A stretch of DNA of 64,000 nucleotides from Pseudomonas sp. Seg1 (GTDB lineage Bacteria > Pseudomonadota > Gammaproteobacteria > Pseudomonadales > Pseudomonadaceae). A program made the position numbers and the translations under genes. Location of the stretch: positions 2,048,001 through 2,112,000 of the forward strand of contig NZ_AP021903.1 of assembly GCF_018326005.1 (NCBI RefSeq). Direction: 5' to 3'. Of the stretch, positions 51,314 to 63,070 are shown piece after piece. The notes below the pieces were generated by a model, which ran no database searches, was not told the origin of the DNA, and saw nothing but the letters and a program-made list of their open reading frames with translations. Numbering within the stretch: the first letter of the stretch is position 1; the number at the start of each line of letters is the position of its first letter.

Positions 51314-52234
51314 TCAGCGTTTGACGGGCAGTTTGGTGATGGCGAAACCGGCGAGCAGGGTTGCCGAATAGAGCATCAGGTCGCGAGAGATTTGCGTGCC
51401 TTCGTACCAGGCGCCGATGATCACGGCGAACACCGGAAAGATGATGAAGACGAACGACAGAAGCACCGGACTCAAGCGTTTGAGCAGGATGAAATAGACG
51501 ATAAAGCCGCCGACCGACGCCACCAGTCCGAGGTAGAGCAGGGCGCCCCACGAGCGCGGGGTGATCGAGGCGAATGTCGGGCTTTCCAGACCCAGGCCAA
51601 CCACCAACAGCATCAAACCGGCGATGCCGATGGGCAGGGTGTTGTAAGTGATCACGCTGATCGCGCTGCCATGCTTTTTGGTCACCACGTAGCACAGGGC
51701 ATGCAGGATCGCCGCGCCGAGAATCGCCAGCACGCCAAGCCATTCGGCCTGATCCAGATGCAAGCCCTGGCTGCGGATAATCATGAACAGACTGCCGAAG
51801 CCGATGGCGATGCCGACCATCTGCGCGGGGTGGATTTGCTCGCGCAGAAACATCGCGGAAAAAATCAGGATGAACACCGGCATGCCACTGAATAACAGGG
51901 CAGTCAGGCCGGAGGAGACATGCATCTCGCCGTAGTTGAGCAAGTAGTACGGCAGGCTGAAGTACGACAAGGTGACGAACACGAAAAACCAGCGACTTTC
52001 CCGGGGAAACAACAAAGGCTCCTTGCGTAATACGGCGAAACCCAGAAACAGCGGGAAGGCAATCAGAAAACGCAGGCCGGCGGCCGTCAGGGGCGGCACG
52101 CTTTCCACCGCAATCTTTATCCCCAGCCACGTGGTGCCCCAGCTCAGACAGACGATGAGAAACAGCAGGCTGGTGACTAACCCGCCGAGCCACGGCTTGC
52201 TGATGTTCAACGGTGTGCTGACAGCGGTCGACAT
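51314..52234 (-). CDS. EamA/DMT-family transporter
   Basis: A 306-residue drug/metabolite-transporter with about ten helices in two EamA repeats (the first from LVTSLLFLIVCLSWGTTWL, the second from GVLAILGAAILHALCYVV). Such proteins export amino acids and related compounds. ATG 52234 (CCGGAGC upstream) is chosen over 52270. It is the first gene of the exporter-AlaX pair and shares a 90-bp promoter gap with the divergent MocR regulator. Confidence 0.88.
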   Translation of the reverse strand: MSTAVSTPLNISKPWLGGLVTSLLFLIVCLSWGTTWLGIKIAVESVPPLTAAGLRFLIAFPLFLGFAVLRKEPLLFPRESRWFFVFVTLSYFSLPYYLLNYGEMHVSSGLTALLFSGMPVFILIFSAMFLREQIHPAQMVGIAIGFGSLFMIIRSQGLHLDQAEWLGVLAILGAAILHALCYVVTKKHGSAISVITYNTLPIGIAGLMLLVVGLGLESPTFASITPRSWGALLYLGLVASVGGFIVYFILLKRLSPVLLSFVFIIFPVFAVIIGAWYEGTQISRDLMLYSATLLAGFAITKLPVKR

Positions 52235-52324
52235 GCTGGGTGCTCCGGACGGCAGAATTGACCTCGTCACTGAAAAGGTCTATCCCTGATTGAACCTGTT
52301 TTCCTTACGCTATTCGGGGCGAGA

Positions 52325-53734
52325 ATGAGTGTCAAAGTAAGTATTGCCATGGTGTCAATCCTCCGTGACGGCCTCGCCCATGGCGTCGGTGTGAAGTACA
52401 AGCGGCTCGCGGATGCGGTCGAAAAAGCCATCGGTGCCGGGGTCATCGAACCCGGTAGCAAGCTGCCGCCTCACCGACTGTTGGCCGACAGTCTTGGCGT
52501 CACCATCGGCACCATCAGTCGTGCTTACGGCGAATTGGAGCGTGTAGGACTGGTGGTGGCGCGCGTAGGCGATGGCACTTATGTGCGTCAGCGTGGGATG
52601 GAACGGCCGCAGGACAAGGGCTTTCGCAATGTCAGCGATGAACCGCAAGCCTGCCTGGACATGAGCCGGAATCAGCCGATCCCCGGGCAGGAAACGGCCT
52701 TGATGAGCCAAGCCCTGCACACCCTGGCGAGTGATTCGCGACGCTTGCAACAATTGACGGGGTACACCCCCGAAGGTGGGTTGCCAAGGCATCGCGCGGC
52801 GGGAGCTGATTGGCTGCGTCACGGGGATTTCGTGCCTCACGCCGATCACGTGCTGTGCGTCAACGGCGGGCAGCATGGCCTGTTGTGTGCGTTGATGGGA
52901 TTGCTCAAGGCCGGCGACACCGTGGTCACCGAGCATTTGTCCTACCCCGGATTGATCAGCGTCGCACGTCAGCTCGGGATAAAGCTGATTGGTGCGGGGA
53001 TGGATGACGAAGGACTGTTGCCTTCATCTCTGCAGGACGTTTGCCGTCAGCATCGCGTCTCGGCGCTGTATTGCACGCCGACGATCCAGAATCCTACGGC
53101 TGCGGTCATGTCGGTCTCACGGCGTGAGGCGATTGCCGAGGTCTGTCGTGATCACAATCTACTGATCATTGAAGATGAAGCCCATGCGGTGCTGGATCGC
53201 CAGCGCCCGCTACCCCTGAGTTATTACGCCGCGGAGCGTTCGGTGTTGATCGGCAGTTTGAGCAAGGCTGTTTCAGCAGGGTTGCGCATCGGCTATCTGC
53301 ATGCACCGCAGGCTTTGATCGGTCGCCTGAGTGCTGCGATTCGTGGCACCTGCTGGATGGCCAATCCACTGGCGATGGAAGTGGCGAGCCAGTGGATCGA
53401 AAACGGCATGGCCGAGCGTTTGCTGCATGAGCAGATCAACGAGATCACCCGGCGCAAGGCGTTGGTTGCGGGGGCGCTGGAAGGGCTGAGCTACAAGACG
53501 CACAGCCACAGTCCGCATTTCTGGGTGGAAGTGCCTGAGTTGTGGCGCGCGTCGCAGATCGCCGCTGAACTGAAAGAGCGCAACTACCTGGTTGCCACAG
53601 CCGAGGCGTTTGCGGTGGGGCATGCAGCGGTGCCGCAGTTTATTCGGGTGAGTGTGTGTAACTCGGTAGGGGATGACGGCTTGTTGCTGGCGGGGTTTGA
53701 GGCTTTAAATCGCGCACTGACAGAGACCGTGTGA
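52325..53734 (+). CDS. MocR-family regulator (GntR DNA-binding domain fused to an aminotransferase-like domain)
   Basis: A 469-residue PLP-dependent regulator. The N-terminal GntR winged helix is at about 20-95 (LADAVEKAIGAGVIEPGSKLPP, GVTIGTISRAYGELERVGL); a linker leads to a type I aminotransferase fold. The PLP Lys is in IGSLSKAVSAGLRIGYLH near residue 314 and EDEAHAVL supplies the Asp/Glu of the cofactor site. MocR regulators usually control a neighbouring or divergent gene for transport or metabolism of an amino acid or vitamin; here the divergent EamA exporter and AlaX protein are the likely targets. Confidence 0.9.
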   Translation: MSVKVSIAMVSILRDGLAHGVGVKYKRLADAVEKAIGAGVIEPGSKLPPHRLLADSLGVTIGTISRAYGELERVGLVVARVGDGTYVRQRGMERPQDKGFRNVSDEPQACLDMSRNQPIPGQETALMSQALHTLASDSRRLQQLTGYTPEGGLPRHRAAGADWLRHGDFVPHADHVLCVNGGQHGLLCALMGLLKAGDTVVTEHLSYPGLISVARQLGIKLIGAGMDDEGLLPSSLQDVCRQHRVSALYCTPTIQNPTAAVMSVSRREAIAEVCRDHNLLIIEDEAHAVLDRQRPLPLSYYAAERSVLIGSLSKAVSAGLRIGYLHAPQALIGRLSAAIRGTCWMANPLAMEVASQWIENGMAERLLHEQINEITRRKALVAGALEGLSYKTHSHSPHFWVEVPELWRASQIAAELKERNYLVATAEAFAVGHAAVPQFIRVSVCNSVGDDGLLLAGFEALNRALTETV

Positions 53735-53737
53735 TCG

Positions 53738-53833
53738 TTCATCGCGGGCAAGCCCGCTCCCACAGGTTTCTCTAGTGTTTGCAAATTTCGCATTCACTAC
53801 AAAACCCTGTGGGAGCTGGCTTGCCCGCGATGG
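53738..53833. repeat. Inverted REP pair between mocR and ppsR
   Basis: Units 53738-53766 and 53805-53833, both of the GGGAGCxGGCTTGCCCGCGAT type. Confidence 0.85.
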
Positions 53834-53855
53834 CGTCAGCCCGGACACCGCAAAA

Positions 53856-54674
53856 TTATTTGAAGCGCCGCTCCACGCCTTTCTCCACCAGAATCTTCGC
53901 CGAAATCTCTTCCACCGAAAAATGCGTGGAGTTGATGTTCGGGATGTTCTCGCGGCGGAACAGATTTTCCACCTCGCGCACTTCGAATTCGCACTGGGCG
54001 TAGCTCGAATAGCGGCTGTTGGGTTTGCGCTCGTTACGGATCGCGGTGAGGCGGTCCGGGTCGATGGTCAGGCCGAACAGCTTGTGCTGGTGGGCGCGCA
54101 GGGCGGACGGCAGGGTCAGGCGCTCCATGTCGTCTTCGGTCAGCGGATAGTTCGCTGCGCGGATGCCGAATTGCATGGCCATGTACAGGCACGTCGGCGT
54201 CTTACCACATCGCGACACGCCCACTAGTATCAAGTCAGCCTTGTCGTAATAGTGCGTGCGCGCGCCGTCGTCGTTGTCGAGGGCGAAGTTCACCGCCTCG
54301 ATGCGCTCCATGTAATTGGAGTTGTGCCCGATCGAATGGGACTTGCCGACGGTGTAGGAAGAATGCTCGGTCAGTTCCTGCTCGAGCGGGGCGAGGAAGG
54401 TCGAGAAAATGTCGATCATGAAACCATTGGACGTTGCGAGAATCTCACGAATGTCCTGATTGACGATGGTGTCGAAGATGATCGGGCGAAAGCCGTCGGT
54501 TTCAGCGGCTTTGTTGATTTGTTGTACCATGGCCCGCGCTTTTTCCACGCTGTCGATGTACGGTCGCGTGAATTTGCTGAAGGTAATGTTTTCGAACTGC
54601 GCCAAGAGGCTTTGACCCAGGGTTTCGGCGGTGATGCCGGTGCCATCGGAGATAAAGAAAGCAGATCGTTTCAT
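53856..54674 (-). CDS. ppsR: PEP synthase regulatory protein (bifunctional kinase/pyrophosphorylase)
   Basis: A 272-residue DUF299 protein that inactivates PEP synthase by ADP-dependent phosphorylation of a threonine next to its catalytic His, and reverses this with phosphate. It has the N-terminal [15 protein letters not shown] and the P-loop-like [20 protein letters not shown] 54674 is the start; the frame extends 22 codons further without reason. It is divergent from ppsA, its target. Confidence 0.94.
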   Translation of the reverse strand: MKRSAFFISDGTGITAETLGQSLLAQFENITFSKFTRPYIDSVEKARAMVQQINKAAETDGFRPIIFDTIVNQDIREILATSNGFMIDIFSTFLAPLEQELTEHSSYTVGKSHSIGHNSNYMERIEAVNFALDNDDGARTHYYDKADLILVGVSRCGKTPTCLYMAMQFGIRAANYPLTEDDMERLTLPSALRAHQHKLFGLTIDPDRLTAIRNERKPNSRYSSYAQCEFEVREVENLFRRENIPNINSTHFSVEEISAKILVEKGVERRFK

Positions 54675-54848
54675 TTGCACCTTGGGCCTTAAGCTAATAA
54701 GCAATCTTGGATATGATAGGCGCGATTTGCCGGCCGCCATTGGCCAGCATTCTCACTTATTTTCCAGGTCCAGGCCATACAACCGGCCAACGCTCCCCCG
54801 AGCTGCCGGTTTCTGAGCTTTTCCAACACAGTTAGTGGAGAGATCACC

Positions 54849-57224
<2,376 letters not shown>

Positions 57225-57239
57225 TCAGTATGTGAACGG

Positions 57240-57307
57240 CCCGCTCCCCTGTGGGAGCGGGTTTGAGATCTGAGTAGGGCGGGCTCCTGTGGATGCCGCC
57301 CTTTTTT
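57240..57307 (+). terminator. Two successive hairpins, the second a terminator of ppsA
   Basis: First a REP-like hairpin (CCCGCTCCC/GGGAGCGGG, 57240-57261), then GGGCGG/CCGCCC (57277-57301) followed by six T. Confidence 0.85.
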
Positions 57308-57320
57308 GTGCAAGAGCATT

Positions 57321-58310
57321 ATGCAAAGCAGCAGCAACCTGTTTCCTGTCGCCCTGATCAGCGCCGAACGGCGTGGTGATCTGAGCGAAGACGTGTATCG
57401 CTTGAAACCCGGCAACAGCCCCGACTGGTCCGTGGAGATTGCCGTCACCCGTTTGGGTATGGCCGATGATTCCGCGCCACGTGGTGTGCCGGTGATTTTG
57501 TTGCACGGCAGTTTTTCCAATCGGCGTTTCTGGTTTTCACCGAAGGGTCTGGGGCTGGGCGCGTATCTGACGCGCCTGGGTTTCGATGTGTGGATTCCGG
57601 AAATGCGCGGCCACGGTCTGTCGCAGCGCAACGAGGAATACCGACGTAACCGTGTCGCCGACTATGCCCGTTACGATCTGCCGGCGATTGCTGCGTTCGT
57701 GCGAGAGCAGAGCGGGCAAGTGCCGCACTGGATCGGCCATTCGCTGGGCGGCATCACCTTGGCGGCGGCGCTCGGTGGTGAATACCTCGGTGAGCCTGCC
57801 GTGGCCTCGGCGGCGTTTTTCGGCACGCAAGTGAGTCGCACCTATTGGCCGCTGAAAATCCCGCCGGTGGAGTGGAGCGGTCGCTTCATTCTCAAGCGCT
57901 TTGCGCAGCTGTCCGGCTCGCGCCTGAAACGAGGGCCGGAAGACGAACCGATCGGTCTGGCCCTCGAAAGCATGCGCTGGTACGGCCTGTTCGGCCGTTT
58001 TGGCGACAAGGACAAGGACTGGTGGGCCGGTCTTGCCGATGTGCAAGTGCCGGTACTGGCGGTGAGTGCGGTGGGGGATCATCAGGACCCGGCCTGGGCC
58101 TGTCGCAAACTCTTCGAGCAGATTGGCTCCGAGCACAAGCAGTTCGTCAATCTGGGGCGCGAACACGGTTTCAACGACAATTTCGGTCATGTCGAAATGT
58201 TGGTGAGCAAGGCCGCGCAGGTGGAGGTGTGGCCGCTGGTGGCGCGTTGGTTGAGCGATCAGCAGACGCCGTTACTGGGCGAAAAGGCGGATCTGGCAGC
58301 CGCCGTTTGA
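57321..58310 (+). CDS. Alpha/beta hydrolase (EstX-like esterase/lipase)
   Basis: A 329-residue alpha/beta hydrolase without a signal peptide. The oxyanion segment is VILLHGSFSNRRFWFSP, the nucleophile elbow is IGHSLGG, an Asp lies in AVGDHQDP and the His in GREHGFNDNFGH. ATG 57321 is chosen; five codons more are possible. In P. aeruginosa the gene at this position (between ppsA and rraA) is named estX; the substrate is unknown. Confidence 0.85.
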   Translation: MQSSSNLFPVALISAERRGDLSEDVYRLKPGNSPDWSVEIAVTRLGMADDSAPRGVPVILLHGSFSNRRFWFSPKGLGLGAYLTRLGFDVWIPEMRGHGLSQRNEEYRRNRVADYARYDLPAIAAFVREQSGQVPHWIGHSLGGITLAAALGGEYLGEPAVASAAFFGTQVSRTYWPLKIPPVEWSGRFILKRFAQLSGSRLKRGPEDEPIGLALESMRWYGLFGRFGDKDKDWWAGLADVQVPVLAVSAVGDHQDPAWACRKLFEQIGSEHKQFVNLGREHGFNDNFGHVEMLVSKAAQVEVWPLVARWLSDQQTPLLGEKADLAAAV

Positions 58311-58536
58311 GCTGAAGGCGCTGAAGAGGGCATTTCGTTCGGCTCGGCTTGCGGCTAAGATATGACGCATTGTGCGGTTCTGGTCATATTTGGTGGCTGT
58401 TTCGCTATTACGTTTCAGGGTTTGTTCAGGTTCGTTCAGCGACCATGGGATGGACTAAGGTAAACAGCGACTGCCGGAACTCGTCTTTTCAGAGTGCGTC
58501 ATCCTTGATCGTCTTCCTTATTGCAGGAGCTTTTCG

Positions 58537-59028
58537 ATGAACCATTACCTTACGCCTGACCTGTGCGACGCCTATCCGGAGCTGGTCCAGGTGCTGGAAC
58601 CGATGTTCAGCAATTTCGGCGGGCGTGATTCGTTCGGCGGCGAAATCGTGACCATCAAGTGCTTCGAAGACAACTCGCTGGTCAAGGAACAAGCGGAACT
58701 CAAGGGCAACGGCAAGGTGCTGGTGGTCGATGGCGGTGGTTCCCTGCGTCGTGCGCTGCTGGGCGACATGATCGCCGAGAAAGCTGCGAAAAACGGCTGG
58801 GAAGGGCTGGTGATCTACGGCTGCATCCGCGACGTCGACGTCATCGCGCAGACCGATCTGGGCGTGCAGGCGCTGGCCAGTCACCCGATGAAAACCGAAA
58901 AACGCGGTATCGGCGACCTCAACGTGGCGGTGACTTTTGCCGGTGTGACGTTTCAACCGGGCCACTACATTTATGCGGATAACAACGGCGTGATCGTCTC
59001 GCCGAGCCCGCTGAAGATGCCTGAATAA
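58537..59028 (+). CDS. rraA: RNase E activity regulator RraA
   Basis: RraA binds the C-terminal region of RNase E and reduces its activity; it also has a fold related to methyltransferase-like aldolases. The 163-residue protein is full length, with [28 protein letters not shown] and the signature segment [19 protein letters not shown] (in short, [11 protein letters not shown]). A GCAGGAGC ribosome site precedes the ATG. The 226-bp gap before it holds no other gene. Confidence 0.93.
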   Translation: MNHYLTPDLCDAYPELVQVLEPMFSNFGGRDSFGGEIVTIKCFEDNSLVKEQAELKGNGKVLVVDGGGSLRRALLGDMIAEKAAKNGWEGLVIYGCIRDVDVIAQTDLGVQALASHPMKTEKRGIGDLNVAVTFAGVTFQPGHYIYADNNGVIVSPSPLKMPE

Positions 59029-59050
59029 GAATTTCGACAAAGGGATGCGG

Positions 59051-60046
59051 ATGTTCGAGGAAGAAAACGCGCAATGGGGGCTGGTGCATGCCCTGGTGCT
59101 GGACGGTAAAGGCGGTGCGCGTTCGATAGCCCGGACTGAGCTCGACGATTTGCAGTTGCAGGCGCATGAAAGCCTGTGGCTGCATTGGGATCGCAGTCAT
59201 CCGCAAACCCAGACCTGGCTGCGCAAATCCAGCGGGCTCAACGAGTTCACCTGCGACCTGCTACTTGAAGAGAACACACGACCACGCCTGTTGCCGCTGC
59301 CGGATTCCGAGCTGCTGCTGTTTCTGCGCGGGGTCAATCTCAATCCGGGGGCTGAGCCTGAAGACATGGTCTCGGTGCGGATTTTTGCTTCTGCGCAACG
59401 GGTGATTTCCCTGCGTTTGCGTCCGTTGCGTGCCACCGATGAGTTGTTGGCTGACCTGGCGGATGGTAAAGGCCCGAAAACCTCCTCTGAACTCATCCTT
59501 TATCTGGCGCAGTTCCTCACCAACAAGGTGCAGGATCTGGTCACTTGCCTCTCGGAAATCGCCGATGAGGAAGAAGAAAAGATGGATGCCGACGAACGGT
59601 ATACCCCGGAGCACGGCGCCATTTTGCACATCCGTCGCAGGGCGGCCGGACTCAAGCGTTTTCTCGCTCCGCAACGAGACATTTTTGGTCAACTGACGCG
59701 GATCAAAATGCCGTGGTTTGTCGATGATGACGCCGATTACTGGAACGAACTGAACAACAGCCTGACCCGCTATCTCGAAGAGCTCGAATTGACCCGAGAG
59801 CGCGTGGGGCTTGTGCTGGAGGCCGAAGACCGGCGTTTGAGCGAACGCATGAATCGCACGATGTACCGCTTCGGGATCATCACCTGCATTTTTTTACCGA
59901 TGAGTTTCATCACCGGCCTGTTGGGTATCAACGTTGGCGGAATTCCATTCTCCAGCAGCCCCTATGGTTTCCTGATCGCCTGTTTGACGGTGCTCGCCCT
60001 GGCCTTCGGTCAGTGGTGGTTATTCCGTCGTTTGCGCTGGGTATGA
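59051..60046 (+). CDS. cmaX: CorA-family protein CmaX (ZntB-like)
   Basis: A 331-residue CorA-superfamily protein. It has a cytoplasmic domain with a long helical stalk (KRFLAPQRDIFGQLTRIK onward) and two C-terminal helices; the channel motif is Gly-Ile-Asn (LLGINVGGIPF), typical of ZntB zinc transport proteins rather than GMN CorA. ATG 59051 follows AAGGGATGCGG; the ATG at 59045 is too close to that site. It belongs to the cmaX-cfrX-cmpX-sigX cluster of pseudomonads. Confidence 0.9.
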   Translation: MFEEENAQWGLVHALVLDGKGGARSIARTELDDLQLQAHESLWLHWDRSHPQTQTWLRKSSGLNEFTCDLLLEENTRPRLLPLPDSELLLFLRGVNLNPGAEPEDMVSVRIFASAQRVISLRLRPLRATDELLADLADGKGPKTSSELILYLAQFLTNKVQDLVTCLSEIADEEEEKMDADERYTPEHGAILHIRRRAAGLKRFLAPQRDIFGQLTRIKMPWFVDDDADYWNELNNSLTRYLEELELTRERVGLVLEAEDRRLSERMNRTMYRFGIITCIFLPMSFITGLLGINVGGIPFSSSPYGFLIACLTVLALAFGQWWLFRRLRWV

Positions 60047-60109
60047 AGATGGCGTATGTGACCCGACCAAATTTGCCCGCGTCTTTCACAGACATCACGA
60101 GAGGTGCGT

Positions 60110-60358
60110 ATGCACGATCCGTTTGAACAGTCTTTACGCGACATGCTCAACGCTTCGCCGTCCAGCCGCGACGACGATGCGTGCCTGGGCCGTGTGCTCA
60201 AAACCGCCAACCGCCAGGTCGGCGCCGGCGATCTGTTCAGCCTGCTGGGCCGCTGGCTGCCCGCGCTGATGATCGCCTTGAATAATGGATCGGCGCATGT
60301 CTCGCCGGTTTCCCGTCTTCGTAAACCTACCGCTCGCACTGCTGATAAGGCTGATTGA
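60110..60358 (+). CDS. cfrX: Small protein CfrX
   Basis: An 82-residue protein in the place of cfrX in P. aeruginosa. It has an N-terminal helix (HDPFEQSLRDMLN) and a central hydrophobic piece (DLFSLLGRWLPALMIALN), with a basic end (RLRKPTARTADKAD). Function unknown. ATG 60110 has GAGAGGTGCGT upstream. Only two bases separate its stop from cmpX, so the two are co-translated. Confidence 0.8.
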   Translation: MHDPFEQSLRDMLNASPSSRDDDACLGRVLKTANRQVGAGDLFSLLGRWLPALMIALNNGSAHVSPVSRLRKPTARTADKAD

Positions 60359-60360
60359 AT

Positions 60361-61185
60361 ATGGAACTTGATCTCTGGACTCAGAGCCTCGTCACTGCAA
60401 TGACTGCGTTGTGGACCAAAGTCGCCAACTTCATCCCGAACCTGTTCGGCGCACTGGTCGTGCTGCTGTTGGGTTTTGTCGTGGCCAAACTGCTCGATAC
60501 CTTGTTGTCCAAGTTGCTCGCCAAACTGGGCCTCGATCGCCTGATGGGCGGCACAGGGCTGACCAAGTTGATGTCGCGTGCGGGGCTGCAAGTACCGATC
60601 TCGACTCTGATCGGCAAGATCGTCTATTGGTTCGTTCTGCTTATTTTCCTGGTTTCTGCAGCAGAGTCCCTTGGACTTGAGCGAGTTTCAGCTACGCTGG
60701 ATATGCTGGCGTTGTATTTGCCGAAAGTATTCGGCGCCGCGCTGGTGTTGCTGGTAGGTGTTCTGCTCGCGCAACTGGCCAATGGCCTGGTGCGCGGGGC
60801 GGCAGAAGGCGTGGGCCTGGACTACGCTTCGGGATTGGGGCGAATTGCACAAGGGCTGGTGATCATCATCAGCATCTCGGTCGCGATCAGTCAGCTTGAG
60901 GTCAAGACTGACCTGCTGAACCATGTGATCGTCATCGTATTGATTACCGTTGGTCTGGCGGTTGCGCTGGCCATGGGTTTGGGAAGCCGGGAAATTGCCG
61001 GTCAGATTCTCGCGGGAATCTATGTGCGTGAGTTGTATCAGGTTGGGCAACAAGTGCGTGTTGGCGAGGTCGAAGGCCAGATCGAAGAGATCGGCACGGT
61101 TAAAACCACATTGCTGACCGATGAGGGTGAGCTAGTCTCTCTTTCCAATCGGATCCTGCTGGAACAGCATGTGAGTAGCCGCTAA
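60361..61185 (+). CDS. cmpX: Mechanosensitive-channel-like membrane protein CmpX
   Basis: A 274-residue inner-membrane protein with about five helices (LFGALVVLLLGFVVAKLLD, VYWFVLLIFLVSAAES, LPKVFGAALVLLVGVLLAQL and others) followed by a beta domain with the MscS-like segment YVRELYQVGQQVRVGEVEG. CmpX is reported to affect SigX activity and membrane state in P. aeruginosa, consistent with its place directly upstream of sigX. ATG 60361; the earlier TTG is less likely. Confidence 0.9.
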   Translation: MELDLWTQSLVTAMTALWTKVANFIPNLFGALVVLLLGFVVAKLLDTLLSKLLAKLGLDRLMGGTGLTKLMSRAGLQVPISTLIGKIVYWFVLLIFLVSAAESLGLERVSATLDMLALYLPKVFGAALVLLVGVLLAQLANGLVRGAAEGVGLDYASGLGRIAQGLVIIISISVAISQLEVKTDLLNHVIVIVLITVGLAVALAMGLGSREIAGQILAGIYVRELYQVGQQVRVGEVEGQIEEIGTVKTTLLTDEGELVSLSNRILLEQHVSSR

Positions 61186-61275
61186 CCCGGCAAACCCTGC
61201 TAATGTATGCCGCCGCAAAATGCCAGCTGAGGCTGGTTGCGGTGGACATTGACCTGACTGTCGGCACGACTTGTT

Positions 61276-61866
61276 TTGAATAAAGCCCAAACGCTATCCA
61301 CGCGCTACGACCCCCGCGAACTCTCTGATGAGGAGTTGGTCGCGCGCTCGCATACCGAGCTTTTTCACGTAACGCGCGCTTATGAAGAACTGATGCGGCG
61401 TTACCAGCGAACATTATTTAACGTCTGTGCGAGATATCTTGGGAACGATCGCGACGCAGACGATGTCTGTCAGGAAGTCATGTTGAAGGTGCTGTACGGC
61501 CTGAAGAACTTCGAGGGCAAATCGAAGTTCAAGACATGGCTATACAGCATCACGTACAACGAATGTATTACGCAGTATCGGAAGGAACGGCGAAAGCGTC
61601 GCTTGATGGACGCATTGAGTCTTGACCCCCTTGAGGAAGCGTCCGAAGAAAAGGCGCCAAAACCCGAGGAGAAGGGCGGGCTTGATCGCTGGCTGGTGTA
61701 TGTGAACCCGATTGACCGCGAAATTCTGGTGCTACGATTTGTCGCAGAACTGGAATTTCAGGAGATCGCAGACATCATGCACATGGGTTTGAGTGCGACA
61801 AAAATGCGTTACAAACGTGCTCTAGATAAATTGCGTGAGAAATTTGCAGGCATTGCTGAAACTTAG
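61276..61866 (+). CDS. sigX: ECF sigma factor SigX
   Basis: A 196-residue extracytoplasmic-function sigma factor that controls oprF and membrane-lipid genes. Region 2 is FNVCARYLGNDRDADDVCQEVMLKVLYGL with the -10 recognition part (in short DADDVCQEVMLKVL), region 4 is LRFVAELEFQEIADIMHMGLSATK (EFQEIADIMHMGLSATK). The start is TTG at 61276; no Shine-Dalgarno is visible, so expression may be weak or controlled. The typical anti-sigma gene is absent from the flanks, as known for this locus. Confidence 0.93.
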   Translation: MNKAQTLSTRYDPRELSDEELVARSHTELFHVTRAYEELMRRYQRTLFNVCARYLGNDRDADDVCQEVMLKVLYGLKNFEGKSKFKTWLYSITYNECITQYRKERRKRRLMDALSLDPLEEASEEKAPKPEEKGGLDRWLVYVNPIDREILVLRFVAELEFQEIADIMHMGLSATKMRYKRALDKLREKFAGIAET

Positions 61867-61892
61867 TTCGGCGCAAATATCTCTTACGTGTA

Positions 61893-61914
61893 GGCAAGTT
61901 CTGATAGACTTGCC
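61893..61914. other. Inverted repeat in the sigX-oprF gap
   Basis: Arms GGCAAGT and ACTTGCC with an eight-base loop, 27 bases after the sigX stop. It may attenuate read-through from sigX or structure the oprF leader. Confidence 0.5.
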
Positions 61915-61973
61915 GCCGAGTTGTCCCCCGGTTTGCGGGACTGCTTCACAATCACCAGATGGGGATTTAACGG

Positions 61974-63008
61974 ATGAAACTGAAAAACACCTTGGGCTTG
62001 GCCATTGGTTCTCTGATTGCCGCCACTTCGTTCGGCGCTCTGGCACAAGGCCAAGGCGCAGTTGAAATCGAAGGCTTCGCAAAGAAAGAACAATTCGACA
62101 GCGCTCGTAACTTCAAAAACAACGGCAACCTGTTCGGTGGCTCGATCGGTTACTTCCTGACCGACGACGTTGAACTGCGTCTGGGCTACGACGAAGTACA
62201 CAACGTTCGTTCCGACGACGGTCGTAACATCAAGGGCGCCAACACCGCTCTGGACGCTCTGTACCACTTCAACAACCCGGGCGACATGCTGCGTCCGTAC
62301 GTTTCGGCTGGTTTCTCCGATCAGAGCATCGGTCAGAACGGTTCCGGCGGTCGTGACCGCTCCACCTTCGCCAACGTTGGCGCTGGTGCAAAACTGTACT
62401 TCACCGAAAACTTCTACGCCCGTGCTGGCGTTGAAGCTCAGTACAACATCGACCAGGGCGACACCGAGTGGGCTCCTAGCGTCGGTATCGGTGTGAACTT
62501 CGGTGGCGGCTCCAAGCCTGCTGCTGCTCCAGTTCCAGCACCAGCTGAAGTCTGCTCCGACAGCGACAACGATGGCGTTTGCGACAACGTTGACAAGTGC
62601 CCAGACACCCCAGCCAACGTAACTGTTGACGCTGATGGCTGCCCGGCAGTTGCTGAAGTTGTTCGTGTTGAGCTGGACGTGAAGTTCGACTTCGACAAGT
62701 CGGTAGTCAAGCCTAACAGCTACGGCGACATCAAAAACCTGGCTGACTTCATGAAGCAGTACCCATCCACCACCACTACTGTTGAAGGTCACACTGACTC
62801 CGTCGGTCCTGACGCTTACAACCAGAAACTGTCTGAGCGTCGTGCAAACGCCGTTAAGCAAGTTCTGACCAACCAGTACGGTGTTGAATCGTCCCGCGTT
62901 CAGTCTGTTGGCTACGGCGAATCCCGCCCAGTTGCTGACAACAAAACTGAAGCTGGCCGCGCTGTAAACCGTCGCGTAGAAGCGCAGGTTGAAGCTCAAG
63001 CTAAGTAA
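61974..63008 (+). CDS. oprF: Major outer-membrane porin OprF
   Basis: A 344-residue OmpA-family porin. Signal peptide MKLKNTLGLAIGSLIAATSFGALA; an eight-stranded barrel to about residue 175; a linker rich in Pro/Ala (AAAPVPAPAE); a Cys-containing calcium-type loop (CSDSDNDGVCDNVDKCPDTP) and the C-terminal OmpA domain (DFDKSVVKPNSY, EGHTDSVGPDAYNQKLSERRA; in short EGHTDSVGPDAYN) that binds peptidoglycan. Codon use is strongly biased, as for a highly expressed gene. GATGGGGATTTAACGG precedes the ATG. Confidence 0.97.
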   Translation: MKLKNTLGLAIGSLIAATSFGALAQGQGAVEIEGFAKKEQFDSARNFKNNGNLFGGSIGYFLTDDVELRLGYDEVHNVRSDDGRNIKGANTALDALYHFNNPGDMLRPYVSAGFSDQSIGQNGSGGRDRSTFANVGAGAKLYFTENFYARAGVEAQYNIDQGDTEWAPSVGIGVNFGGGSKPAAAPVPAPAEVCSDSDNDGVCDNVDKCPDTPANVTVDADGCPAVAEVVRVELDVKFDFDKSVVKPNSYGDIKNLADFMKQYPSTTTTVEGHTDSVGPDAYNQKLSERRANAVKQVLTNQYGVESSRVQSVGYGESRPVADNKTEAGRAVNRRVEAQVEAQAK

Positions 63009-63025
63009 TTAGCTGTCGCTACGAG

Positions 63026-63055
63026 AAAAGCCCGGCTCAGGCCGGGCTTTTCTTT
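63026..63055 (+). terminator. Terminator of oprF
   Basis: AAAAGCCCGGC/GCCGGGCTTTT stem with a short loop, 17 bases after the stop. Confidence 0.92.
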
Positions 63056-63070
63056 GCCTGCGATTTGGCG

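Noticed and set aside
61884..62999. 371-codon minus-strand frame opposite oprF
   Set aside because: Antisense shadow of a highly expressed gene whose codon bias keeps the opposite frame open.
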